A DNA stretch of 8,068 bases from Desulfacyla sp964522045 (GCA_964522045.1 CAZFSF010000124.1:1-8068), one strand, 5' to 3'; counted from the first letter of the stretch, positions 1 to 6,002 are shown. Numbers and translations are program-made. Notes: generated from the letters alone by a model not told the origin.

Positions 1-143
1 TTTGGACCATATGTGTAATTCTTTTGATTCTGTGGGGCTTGGGCTTGTTGACCGGATATACGATGGGTGGCGTCATTCATGCCCTGGTGGTCATCGCCAT
101 CATTGTGGTGGTGATCCAGGTTATTCAAGGACGACGAGTGTAA
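1..143 (+). CDS. lmo0937 family small membrane protein (C-terminal part, cut by window edge)
   Basis: The reading frame is open from base 3 to the TAA at 141-143 and encodes about 46 residues; only the first one or two residues appear to be missing. It begins LWTICVILLILWGLGLLTGY, continues TMGGVIHALVV, then a second hydrophobic stretch (IAIIVVVIQVI) and ends QGRRV. Two membrane segments separated by a GYTMGG turn and a short basic tail are the hallmark of the lmo0937 family of roughly 50-residue membrane peptides. The function of the family is not established; such genes commonly lie near envelope or stress genes. The BON lipoprotein gene follows 54 bases later on the same strand, so co-transcription is likely. 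A frameshifted second copy lies at 606-760. Confidence 0.8.
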   Translation, partial: WTICVILLILWGLGLLTGYTMGGVIHALVVIAIIVVVIQVIQGRRV

Positions 144-197
144 CCATTTAAGATCTTGCCGGACAAGGTGAGATGTTTACAGAAAGGAGTAACTGCT

Positions 198-515
198 ATG
201 AAAAAGAGGAATAGGTTTGTCGGGTATTTTGTTCTTCTGATCCTGATCGCAGCCTTTTCGGCCTGTGCATCCACATCCAAACAGGAAGGTACAGGTGAAT
301 ATGTCGACAATTCGGTGATTACAACCAAGGTCAAATCCCTGCTCGCAGCGGATGATTTCCTTAAATCATTCCGGATCGGTGTAGAAACTTACAAGAGCAC
401 CGTTCAACTGAGCGGATTCGTTAACTCTCAAAAGGCCGTCGATAAAGCGATTGAAATCGCACGGAGCGTAAAAGGGGTCACGTCCGTAAAGAGCGATCTG
501 ATCGTGAAAGAATAG
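198..515 (+). CDS. BON domain lipoprotein
   Basis: A 105-residue protein. The ATG at 198 is chosen because AAAGGAG lies 8 bases upstream; a longer in-frame form from 156 has no such site and would bury the signal peptide. Residues 1-23 are a lipoprotein signal: basic KKRNR, a hydrophobic core, then AFSAC with the lipidated Cys at 23. Residues about 36-103 form one BON domain, with the usual alpha-beta layout: DNSVITTKVKSLLAADDF, then the strand VQLSGFVNSQ, then the helix AIEIARSVKG and the closing strand VTSVKSDLIV. BON domains are known from OsmY and related periplasmic proteins, where they are thought to contact membranes. It is probably a periplasmic lipoprotein anchored in the outer or inner membrane. 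The product looks complete and intact. Confidence 0.88.
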   Translation: MKKRNRFVGYFVLLILIAAFSACASTSKQEGTGEYVDNSVITTKVKSLLAADDFLKSFRIGVETYKSTVQLSGFVNSQKAVDKAIEIARSVKGVTSVKSDLIVKE

Positions 516-605
516 GGTGCGGAAAAAAAGAGGAAAGGTGTGCCTCGGGAGAAATTAGACATAAGTCGACAAAAGTATCTTGAAAGCATTTGAGAGGTGG
601 CGAAG

Positions 606-760
606 ATGATTTTGACCATATTTGTGATTGTTTTAATTCTGTGGGGTTGGGCATATTTACAGGGTACACGATGGGTGGTGTGATTCATGACATAAAGGAA
701 AACAAAGCCCTCAAAGTTCAAGTTGAAATCGGCGAGATCAAGAATGGCGTTGGTAAGTAG
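606..760 (+). pseudogene. second lmo0937-like copy, frameshifted
   Basis: An ATG at 606 with GAGGTGG upstream (593-599) starts MILTIFVIVLILWG, clearly parallel to the copy at the window start (LWTICVILLILWG). Straight reading then gives WAYLQGTRWVV and a stop. If one T is restored near 644, the frame reads GLGIFTGYTMGGVIHD, matching the family, and continues to a stop at 758-760. The last ~24 residues (KENKALKVQVEIGEIKNGVG) are polar and do not match the second membrane helix of the family, so the tail has been replaced or comes from another sequence. The BON gene lies between the two copies. A sequencing error could explain the single missing base, but not the different tail. Confidence 0.6.
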
Positions 761-796
761 ATATAGGCTTTCATTTGAAATTGGGAGGAAAAACCC

Positions 797-967
797 ATGG
801 GAACAAAAAAGATATCCTTTATCGATCCGAGTGCACCCTGCCTGCATATCTTCAGTAAATTCCCCATACCGCCCCTTGGTGCGGTTTTATCGGCCACTAT
901 TCTTAGATCCAAAAACGTTGGGGGCACACCCAACCAGTTCCGACTCACAACACCCGTTTTAAGATGA
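797..967 (+). pseudogene. N-terminal relic of a B12-binding radical SAM protein
   Basis: ATG at 797 with a strong GGGAGGA site (783-789). The 56-residue frame begins MGTKKISFIDPSAPCLHIFS and goes on KFPIPPLGAVLSATILRSK. This matches the opening of cobalamin-binding radical SAM proteins, whose first strand (KISFI-P) is followed by an S/K-x-x-x-P-P-x-G-x-x-x-L-x-x-x-L motif at the start of the B12-binding fold. After about residue 38 the similarity stops (NVGGTPNQFRL...) and the frame ends at 965-967. Full proteins have roughly 450-550 residues including the CxxxCxxC cluster motif; none of that follows here. The remainder was probably lost where the repeat hairpins at 949-1041 now lie. The family call rests on recognised sequence pattern, not on a search. 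Confidence 0.5.
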
Positions 968-980
968 CCACGGGCGTGTT
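949..980. repeat. bulged hairpin beside REP-like pair
   Basis: AACACCCGT (949-957) pairs with ACGGGCGTGTT (970-980), leaving a two-base bulge and a 12-base loop. It covers the stop codon of the radical SAM relic. It has no T run, so it is not a convincing terminator. It may be the outer part of the repeat at 1001-1066. Confidence 0.35.
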
Positions 981-1000
981 CAAAATCAATGGTATGAACC

Positions 1001-1066
1001 CCGGGGCAAGCCCCGGCCCCTTGTTCCGCAGCAAGCTGCGGGGAATTAGACCCGAATAGAGATTAA
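1001..1066 (+). repeat. REP-like twin hairpins with identical CAAG loops
   Basis: Two perfect 6-bp GC-rich stems stand 9 bases apart: CCGGGG-CAAG-CCCCGG at 1001-1016 and CCGCAG-CAAG-CTGCGG at 1026-1041. Both have the same four-base loop. They are followed by GGGAATTAGACCC and a short A-rich leader, then ATGGCCAGACCA at 1067, encoding MARP. Known REP-associated tyrosine transposases (RAYT/TnpA-REP) commonly begin MARPLRI and are flanked by such hairpins. The frame leaves the family right after MARP (KNAVERKS...), so I infer a solo REP/RAYT end whose transposase gene is gone. Neither stem is followed by a T run, which argues against a simple terminator. Confidence 0.55.
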
Positions 1067-1113
1067 ATGGCCAGACCAAAGAATGCTGTCGAAAGAAAAT
1101 CAAGAGGTGAAAT

Positions 1114-1359
1114 ATGGACCATCCATGCACGCCACTTCAGAGAAGGGGAGAAAGGAATATCTTCTGCTCATTTTATAATGGTTGTTTGGATTACGCCATC
1201 AAAGAGTCCTGGTCCTGCTGGGATTGCAGTGATTGCCAGCATAAGTTCGATGAGGGACTCACGCCCGAGTTTGAATTTTTCGCTGGAGACACCATTGAAC
1301 ATTATGATTTGAAACTAAATTTTTGCGTATCTGCTTCGGTATTCGGATTCAATGGCTAA
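1114..1359 (+). CDS. small Cys-rich protein of unknown function
   Basis: An 81-residue frame starting at ATG 1114, with AGAGGTG about 5 bases upstream. It has Cys at 5, 18, 24, 35, 38, 41 and 71. The core reads FCSFYNGCLDYAIKESW, then SCWDCSDCQHKFDEG, giving C-x5-C-x10-C-x2-C-x2-C. This spacing, with conserved-looking aromatic residues, suggests a compact metal-binding (zinc-ribbon-like or iron-sulfur) or disulfide-knotted fold. There is no signal peptide and no membrane segment, so it is probably cytoplasmic and metal binding is likelier than disulfides. The C-terminus (LNFCVSASVFGFNG) is less constrained. I do not recognise a named family. An overlapping frame starting MARP at 1067 is not credible beyond its first four residues. 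Confidence 0.5.
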   Translation: MDHPCTPLQRRGERNIFCSFYNGCLDYAIKESWSCWDCSDCQHKFDEGLTPEFEFFAGDTIEHYDLKLNFCVSASVFGFNG

Positions 1360-1383
1360 ATATCGATTGAAGGGAATACTGTC

Positions 1384-1568
1384 ATGTCTTTTAAAGAGAA
1401 TTTAGAGGCCAAAATAAAGCTCGACAAGCTTTATAAAAAGCTGGTTTCCACCATGAAAGAGCCCACCGGAAAGCCATGGATGCTCATGTGGCGATGACAC
1501 TTGATCATTTTGAACATGATGTGCCATCGGATTTCGAGGCCGCTTCGAAAATGCCAATTGCATCATAA
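1384..1568 (+). pseudogene. frameshifted small hypothetical protein
   Basis: ATG at 1384 begins MSFKENLEAKIKLDKLYKKL, continues VSTMKEPTGK and stops at 1495-1497. The amphipathic charged helix looks genuinely coding. A frame change at about 1470 gives HRKAMDAHVAMTLDHFEH and a longer open stretch to the tandem stops TAA TAG at 1566-1571, which looks more protein-like than the straight reading. I take it as a small gene broken by a frameshift. The MSFKENL opening resembles small conserved proteins I associate with Desulfobacterota, but I cannot name a family. The upstream site (GAAGGGA about 10 bases before the ATG) is only fair. Confidence 0.35.
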
Positions 1569-1721
1569 TAGCACAGGGAGACAAGAATTTTCTTGAAAGG
1601 TTTTCGCTGCCGCCCTGATCATGAAACTTGGGACCTATATGAGGATACTCCTTTGTGTGCTAAAAAATCCAGAAATAGTTATAAAAACAAACACTTCAAT
1701 TACAACCGAAAGGAGAAAAAA

Positions 1722-1943
1722 ATGGAAAAATGTGCTTATGGGTTTGGAAGCTTCGTGAAGGGTTGGAAAATAGGGATTATGGTATTAGTGATGGCTTTTT
1801 CATTCGGATTGGCTTCATGCGAAAAGGAAGGGCCAGCAGAAAAGGCCGGCAAAGAAGTGGATAAAGCCATGGAAAAAGTGGGAGACCAACTGGAAAAGGC
1901 GGGGGATAAAGTGGAACAGGCGACCGACAAAGTGAACCAATAG
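1722..1943 (+). CDS. small amphipathic-helix lipoprotein
   Basis: A 73-residue protein. ATG at 1722 follows AAAGGAG with about 6 bases of spacing; an upstream in-frame TTG at 1593 is rejected because it would push the signal peptide inward and lacks a site. Residues 1-33 are a lipoprotein signal with a hydrophobic core and the lipobox FGLASC, lipidated Cys at 33. The mature part is about 40 residues of almost pure charged helix with an imperfect heptad or 11-residue repeat (KAGKEVDKAMEKVGDQLEKA, then GDKVEQATDKVNQ). This resembles other tiny bacterial lipoproteins with apolipoprotein-like helices, which may lie on the membrane or bind peptidoglycan or partners. The gene ends 39 bases before the BON-DUF1207 start, so the two are probably one operon. 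Confidence 0.8.
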   Translation: MEKCAYGFGSFVKGWKIGIMVLVMAFSFGLASCEKEGPAEKAGKEVDKAMEKVGDQLEKAGDKVEQATDKVNQ

Positions 1944-1970
1944 CGTTTGGCATGAAGATGCTTCTTTATT

Positions 1971-1976
1971 GAGGTG
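1971..1976 (+). promoter_or_regulatory. ribosome binding site that selects TTG 1983
   Basis: GAGGTG lies 6 bases upstream of an in-frame TTG at 1983. The alternative GTG start at 1974 sits inside this site and has no good site of its own, so the TTG is preferred. Confidence 0.6.
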
Positions 1977-1982
1977 AGCATT

Positions 1983-3146
1983 TTGAAAGGGTCAGGCAGG
2001 TGTAAAACAATTTTTAATGGCGGCTTTTTGAAGAGCCCTTTATGGATCTTTTGGGTTTTTACCGTTTGGGTAGCGGCATGGAATCCGGTTTCTGAATCTG
2101 ATGCGGCGGAGGCCACTGACGATTTTATTCAAGGTTATGTAACTGCCATTGTGGCGATGAGTTATCCGGGCCAGGTGGGATCCATTCAGGTGAAAAATGG
2201 CGTGGTATATGTTGAGCAAAGTCGTTTATCGGAAGAAGAAAAGACAGATTTGGGCCAGGTGATCTCAGACATAAAAGGTGTCAAAAAGGTTCAATTTCTT
2301 TTGAATGAAAAATATCCGCAAAAAGTTCTTGCAGCCGAAACTGACAAGGAAGAAACGGTTTCACTGAAGGGGTCTTTGCCGGCCTTCCTACCTGAAACGC
2401 AGCTGTTTCGACCGCTGATTGCCGCGCCCCGATGGCCACGGTTTTCCGCTTCCTACCAGCGATATACGAAAGGCGATTTGCTTACGGATGTGGGATCCGT
2501 CAGTTTCGGCGAGTCGTTCAGCATCTATCGTTTTCGCGGCCCCTGGCAATCCATCATGGAGGTGGGCATTCAGGCGGGTGTTTTTTCCATTTTCGACCTG
2601 GATGCTAAATCCTTTGATTTGATCAATGCGGACTATCGGGTGGGGATTCCAGTCTCCATCAAGAAGGAAAATTTTACCAATATGACGCGCATATTTCATC
2701 AAAGCTCGCACCTGGGTGATGAATATGTCTTAAGGGGAAACGCCGCAGAGCGAAAAAATCTGAGCTATAACGCTTTTGATACCCTGTTTTCTTATGATTT
2801 TCCCAAAGGGTTCCGTGCCTATGCCGGAGGAGGGTATCTTTTTGATCGCACTCCTTCTGATTTCGAGCCCTGGTACAGTCAGGTCGGCCTGGAATTTCAC
2901 AGCCCATGGTCCTGGCTGAACGGCGCCCTGTCTCCCGTGGCGGCTGCCGACATCCAGAACTGGCAGGAAAGCGGGTGGAATACGGATCTGTCGGTGCGTG
3001 CGGGAATACAGTTTGAAAATCCTGAAATCCTAGGCCGAAAGCTTATGCTGCTGCTGGAGTATTATAATGGGAAATCACCCAATGGACAGTTCTATGAAAA
3101 CACAATCGAGTATTTCGGTCTGGGGTTGCACTTCTTTTTTCAGTAA
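1983..3146 (+). CDS. exported BON-DUF1207 fusion protein
   Basis: A 387-residue protein from TTG 1983. Residues 1 to about 42 are a signal peptide: basic start, hydrophobic core PLWIFWVFTVWVAAW, and a likely cut near SDAAEA. Residues about 46-106 are a BON-like domain (VGSIQVKNGVVYVE, then DLGQVISDIKGVKKVQF). From about residue 138 to the end it matches DUF1207: LFRPLIAAPRWPRFSASY (141-158), GSVSFGESFSIYRF (171-184), NADYRVGIPVS (215-225), FHQSSHLGDEY (238-248), AGGGYLF (281-287), and near the C-terminus LEYYNGKSPNGQFY followed by LGLHFFF. DUF1207 proteins are rich in aromatic, alternating strands and end in an aromatic residue run, consistent with an outer-membrane beta-barrel, though this is inference. 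A short acidic linker joins the domains. Most DUF1207 proteins I know of lack a BON domain, so the fusion is notable. The gene looks intact. Confidence 0.85.
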   Translation: MKGSGRCKTIFNGGFLKSPLWIFWVFTVWVAAWNPVSESDAAEATDDFIQGYVTAIVAMSYPGQVGSIQVKNGVVYVEQSRLSEEEKTDLGQVISDIKGVKKVQFLLNEKYPQKVLAAETDKEETVSLKGSLPAFLPETQLFRPLIAAPRWPRFSASYQRYTKGDLLTDVGSVSFGESFSIYRFRGPWQSIMEVGIQAGVFSIFDLDAKSFDLINADYRVGIPVSIKKENFTNMTRIFHQSSHLGDEYVLRGNAAERKNLSYNAFDTLFSYDFPKGFRAYAGGGYLFDRTPSDFEPWYSQVGLEFHSPWSWLNGALSPVAAADIQNWQESGWNTDLSVRAGIQFENPEILGRKLMLLLEYYNGKSPNGQFYENTIEYFGLGLHFFFQ

Positions 3147-3203
3147 GGATATCCAGCTGGGTTTATCTGCAGGAGTGTGGACGTGCATCAACCAAAGAAC
3201 CCA

Positions 3204-3251
3204 TTGAGGAAAGGGCATAGCCGGGTGTGTTGAAGTTCAAACCTTCCTCAA
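3204..3251 (+). other. stem-loop after the DUF1207 gene
   Basis: TTGAGGAA-a-GG (3204-3214) pairs with CCTTCCTCAA (3242-3251) over about 10 bp with one bulged base. The loop contains a second small palindrome, TTGAAgTTCAA (3230-3240). It lies 58 bases after the DUF1207 stop. There is no T run, so it could be an mRNA 3' stabiliser or a degenerate terminator. Confidence 0.35.
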
Positions 3252-3285
3252 CATATCTAAACCAATTTACAGAAGGAGGGCAGTC

Positions 3286-3445
3286 ATGATCCATTAACGT
3301 TATTGTTTATGAAAAGGGTAGCAAGACGGTATTGTCCGTCATACGGCCGACGGTTGCCATGCAGACGGTTGAAAATTCAGAACTTCAAATAGTCGCGGAG
3401 GCTTTAGAGGCGCAGTTGAAGAAGTCATTCGATGCCATAAAATAA
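3286..3445 (+). pseudogene. DUF302 protein relic (C-terminal half)
   Basis: From about 3290 one frame reads SINVIVYEKGSKTVLSVIRP, then TVAMQTVENSELQIVAEALE and AQLKKSFDAIK, stopping at 3443-3445. This matches the end of DUF302 proteins, where N-V-x-V-Y-E-K-G and a P-T-V-A-M strand are followed by a final long helix. The family's N-terminal half is missing. A strong GAAGGAGGG site and an ATG (3286) remain just upstream, but they are in another frame and meet a stop after three codons. The simplest reading is an internal deletion that fused the original start region to the C-terminal half. The stop codon overlaps the ribosome binding site of the next gene (TAAGGAG), which suggests the two were once translationally coupled. 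Confidence 0.6.
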
Positions 3446-3458
3446 GGAGATACCGAAA

Positions 3459-3782
3459 ATGAAAATATATCTTGAATTATCTCTTATGATCATAATCGGT
3501 TTATTTGTGTCCTGCACCGGTGGAGATTACTATGGCTCGCAAGGTCCCGGTGGATGGGGGCATATGATGCATTACGGATTTGGATATGGAGGGATGTTTA
3601 TGTGGATAATATTCCTGATCGTCATTGGAGCGCTGATCTATTTCATCGTTCAGCATCAGAAAACTAAAGGCCAGACGCCGACAGAGAATGAAAGTCACCT
3701 GGATATTCTGAAGAAGCGTTACGCAAAGGGAGAAATCGCAAAAGAAGAATATGAGAGAATGAAAAAGGACCTTGAGGGATAG
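3459..3782 (+). CDS. SHOCT domain membrane lipoprotein
   Basis: A 107-residue protein. ATG at 3459 follows AAGGAGA with about 9 bases of spacing. The N-terminus MKIYLELSLMIIIGLFVSC is a signal with a possible lipobox ending at Cys19. Next comes a Gly/Tyr/His-rich stretch (GSQGPGGWGHMMHYGFGYGG), then a strong membrane segment at about 47-65 (MWIIFLIVIGALIYFIV), a polar linker, and a C-terminal SHOCT motif at about 81-107 (LDILKKRYAKGEIAKEEYER). SHOCT is a short helical hairpin found at the ends of many small membrane proteins and is thought to mediate oligomerisation. The Gly/His-rich loop could bind metal, but that is speculation. It overlaps the end of the DUF302 relic through its ribosome binding site. 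Confidence 0.85.
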   Translation: MKIYLELSLMIIIGLFVSCTGGDYYGSQGPGGWGHMMHYGFGYGGMFMWIIFLIVIGALIYFIVQHQKTKGQTPTENESHLDILKKRYAKGEIAKEEYERMKKDLEG

Positions 3783-3791
3783 ACCCTCAAG
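3771..3791 (+). other. perfect 8-bp hairpin spanning the SHOCT gene stop
   Basis: CTTGAGGG (3771-3778) and CCCTCAAG (3784-3791) form a perfect stem with the loop ATAGA, which contains most of the TAG stop codon (3780-3782). No T run follows. It could be a terminator lacking a U tract, an mRNA end protector or chance. Confidence 0.4.
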
Positions 3792-3902
3792 ACGAAAGGA
3801 ATGCCCATCACGGAACCGAAGCCGGCGCAGGTGGATCCGGCGGATGCGGCATCAAGAAAGAATAAGTAGTCGAAACCGCCCTCCTGCCGACCAGATGCGG
3901 CG

Positions 3903-4121
3903 ATGAAAACAGGAGAAAAGAACAACCGTCCTATGCTCCGCATTGTTTCAAACAATCAGATCACCCTGCTGCAAAACGGCGAGGCATATTTCCCAGCCAT
4001 GGAAACGGCCCTGGATAAGGCGATTCATGAAATTTATCTGGAAAGCTATATTTTCGAAAATGACAATACGGGACGACAGGTCCTTTTAGCCGCGGACAGG
4101 CCAATTAAGCTAAGGAGTTAA
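3903..4121 (+). pseudogene. truncated cardiolipin synthase / phospholipase D-like protein
   Basis: The 72-residue frame from ATG 3903 contains NQITLLQNGEAYFPAMETAL, then DKAIHEIYLESYIFENDNTG and RQVLLAA. This is the standard opening of bacterial cardiolipin synthases of the ClsB/ClsA C-terminal type (N-x-I-x-L-L-x-N-G-x-x-Y-F-P, then H-x-I-x-L-E-x-Y-I-F-x-x-D-x-x-G). Such enzymes form cardiolipin through two HxKxxxxD motifs; neither is present, because homology ends about 60 residues in and the frame stops at 4119-4121. Full proteins have about 380-480 residues. A different frame just downstream (4109-4180) encodes a charged tail, AKELKKEAEAGESEKGDTGG, that reads like the end of another protein. 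The site before the ATG is weak. Confidence 0.65.
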
Positions 4122-4281
4122 AAAAGGAAGCTGAAGCCGGTGAATCGGAGAAAGGAGACACAGGAGGAAAGGAAGCCTGAATGGGAAGGGAATGATTACG
4201 AATCCAATGTAAGCAGCGCCATTGGCCACAAGTATTGCTGTATGAACAGGTAGACATCTAATTTGCAAAGGAGAACGATTC

Positions 4282-4494
4282 ATGAAAAGCAATTTTTGAA
4301 AACGGTTCTGTCGGTCGCTGCAGGTTTTTTGCTAATCGGCTGTGTAACCGCAAAACCAAAAATAGAAGAAGCTGGTTTATGCCAAAGATATGGTGAGACG
4401 GATGAATCAAACTATCCCCGACATCAATGCGACCGGCAATTTTGCGGGTTCTTGGATGAAGCCGCACTGTCAACCGAGAAGCTCGACGGCCTGA
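4282..4494 (+). pseudogene. frameshifted small lipoprotein relic
   Basis: ATG 4282 has an excellent AAAGGAG site 8 bases upstream but stops after five codons (MKSNF). If one T is restored in the run at 4293-4297 the frame reads MKSNFLKTVLSVAAGFLLIG followed by C, a clean lipoprotein signal with lipobox LLIGC (Cys at 21), then VTAKPKIEE. About 25 codons later the original frame resumes sense as LVYAKDMVRRMNQTIPDINA then TGNFAGSW, so a compensating shift is likely between about 4360 and 4380. The 3' end runs into the convergent oxidoreductase gene, and the last residues overlap it. The mature family is not recognised. The homopolymer location means a sequencing error is possible for the first shift. 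Confidence 0.45.
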
Positions 4495-6002
4495 TTGGCG
4501 GCCCAGACGCCTGAGACTATACAGCTCGCCACGCCGGCGCTGATGGCGCCGGCCCCCACCACAAAAAGTCCTTCGATGCCCGCCGTGCAATTGACAAAAC
4601 GTCCGGGGCCGAATTGGTCCGGGGTCTGTTCGGGGCCGAAATTTCCACCGTTAAAGCTATTGACCCAATATTCATTGGAGAGCGGTGTGGCGAATTCCAC
4701 GTAATCTAGGTGGCTGCTAAGATCGGGGATATAGCGTTCGGCGGAACGGACGAGGCTCATTCCGATCTGGTCCTTTAACCGGAAATATTCCCTGCCGCGC
4801 TCGCGGCTTCGGGTGCCGGACCAGCGTGTGAAGGGATGCTCGTAACCCAATCCACTAATAATCTCGATGGCGCAGCAACCGTCAGGGGCGTGCCGACGGT
4901 CCGGATCTTTCAAAGACGGTGACGTCAGGAAGTAATAAGGGAACGGGTCCGACTTCTGCCGTGCGGCAATGGAAGCGAAGGTGCGGTTCACATCGGTGTA
5001 TTCGAAATGGATGATGTTGGCGTCTGTCAGGCCGGCCGCGGCCGGATCGATACACGTTCCGATAAATGCGTAAAACGAACCCGAGGATGGCCGCAGTCGA
5101 GCCACCTTCTTTTTAACCGACCTGGGGATAATCCCGGGATCGATCAAATTCCGGAATGCAATCAGTGGATCCACGTTACTGATAACCGTTCTAGCCGAGA
5201 AAGTCTCTCCGAGCTGGCCGGTAACGATAAATTCACCGCAGGACCGGCGGATACCGGTCACCGGCGACCGGTTCTTCAAGACGGCATTTTTTTGCATCAA
5301 CGCCGCCACAAGAGCATCCCGCAGGGCGGCACTGCCGCCTTTAGGGTAGTAGGCCCCGTCCAAATAATGGTCCAGCAGCATCATGCACAAAAAGGCCGAA
5401 GCGCGATCAGGGGGCAGTCCGCTGTTGCCGCAGTGGGCCGATAATGCCGCCTGCAGGCGCGGGTTGCGGGTGATGCCGTTTAGCATCTGCTGATAGGTCG
5501 CACGGTGATATTTCATCAGGACCGGATGTCTGAAAATATACCGCAAGCGATCCAGCAAGCTCTTGGGCGGGCCGTGAGGATCGGAGAAAGCCCTCAGTAA
5601 ACTGTCGATCACATTGAAATATCGTTCGATGGCCTTGGATTCATGTGGGAAAAGACACTGCAGCCGCTCCTTGTAGCGCTGCTTTCCTTTACAGAGCCTG
5701 AGTTCAAAATCCGGAAACATGTAGCGGTCGAAACCGTCCGGGTCAAGTTCGACAAAATCAAGCTTGTCATCAAGCTCCAGCAGTTCCAGGAGAAGCCGGA
5801 ATGTATCTCCGTGGCCGAGCTTTCCCAGATAATGGACACCGGTATCGAACCGATAGCCGTTACAAACAAACGGATTCAGATATCCTCCGAAAGAGGGCAT
5901 GGCCTCGAGGACTAAAACCGATACATCCTGCTGGGCCATGCGCAACGCAGCGCTGAGGCCGCCGGCGCCGCTGCCGACCACTATGGCGTCAAAATCCGTC
6001 AT
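4470..6002 (-). CDS. FAD-dependent oxidoreductase, retinol saturase / carotene isomerase-like
   Basis: A 510-residue flavoprotein. I start it at the ATG read from 6002: it is preceded by GAAGGA 4 bases away and GGGGAG 11 bases away, and family members begin immediately before the dinucleotide fold. A longer frame to 6119 adds 39 residues without similarity and has no site. Visible motifs: MTDFDAIVVGSGAGGLSAAL with GxGxxG at 10-15 and the ribose-binding Glu near 33; FDTGVHYLG (52-60); YYPKGGSAALRDALV (218-232), a signature of the family; and the C-terminal FAD motif GLFVVGAGAISAGVASC (478-494). This is the RetSat/CrtISO/phytoene desaturase-like superfamily, acting on polyene or other lipophilic substrates. 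The true substrate is unknown, as no carotenoid genes are nearby. The gene is visibly richer in G+C than its neighbours, is intact, and points against them, so it may have a separate origin. Confidence 0.85.
   Translation of the reverse strand: MTDFDAIVVGSGAGGLSAALRMAQQDVSVLVLEAMPSFGGYLNPFVCNGYRFDTGVHYLGKLGHGDTFRLLLELLELDDKLDFVELDPDGFDRYMFPDFELRLCKGKQRYKERLQCLFPHESKAIERYFNVIDSLLRAFSDPHGPPKSLLDRLRYIFRHPVLMKYHRATYQQMLNGITRNPRLQAALSAHCGNSGLPPDRASAFLCMMLLDHYLDGAYYPKGGSAALRDALVAALMQKNAVLKNRSPVTGIRRSCGEFIVTGQLGETFSARTVISNVDPLIAFRNLIDPGIIPRSVKKKVARLRPSSGSFYAFIGTCIDPAAAGLTDANIIHFEYTDVNRTFASIAARQKSDPFPYYFLTSPSLKDPDRRHAPDGCCAIEIISGLGYEHPFTRWSGTRSRERGREYFRLKDQIGMSLVRSAERYIPDLSSHLDYVEFATPLSNEYWVNSFNGGNFGPEQTPDQFGPGRFVNCTAGIEGLFVVGAGAISAGVASCIVSGVWAANQAVELLG

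Noticed and set aside
428..847. Minus-strand frame of 139 residues across the BON and lmo0937 region
   Set aside because: It is the antisense shadow of genuine plus-strand genes and has no recognisable domain.
1593..1721. Upstream in-frame extension of the small lipoprotein
   Set aside because: The TTG start has no site, and a lipoprotein signal must be at the N-terminus; ATG 1722 has AAAGGAG.
1947..1965. Sigma-54-like TGGCAT...TGCT upstream of the DUF1207 gene
   Set aside because: The spacing between the GG and GC elements is one base short of the consensus.
3801..3869. 22-residue frame MPITEPKPAQVDPADAASRK
   Set aside because: The composition looks protein-like, but it is tiny, the purine run touches the ATG with no spacing and I recognise no family; it may be another relic.
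4495..5444. Plus-strand frames inside the oxidoreductase gene
   Set aside because: They are shadows of the intact minus-strand gene, which has clear FAD motifs.
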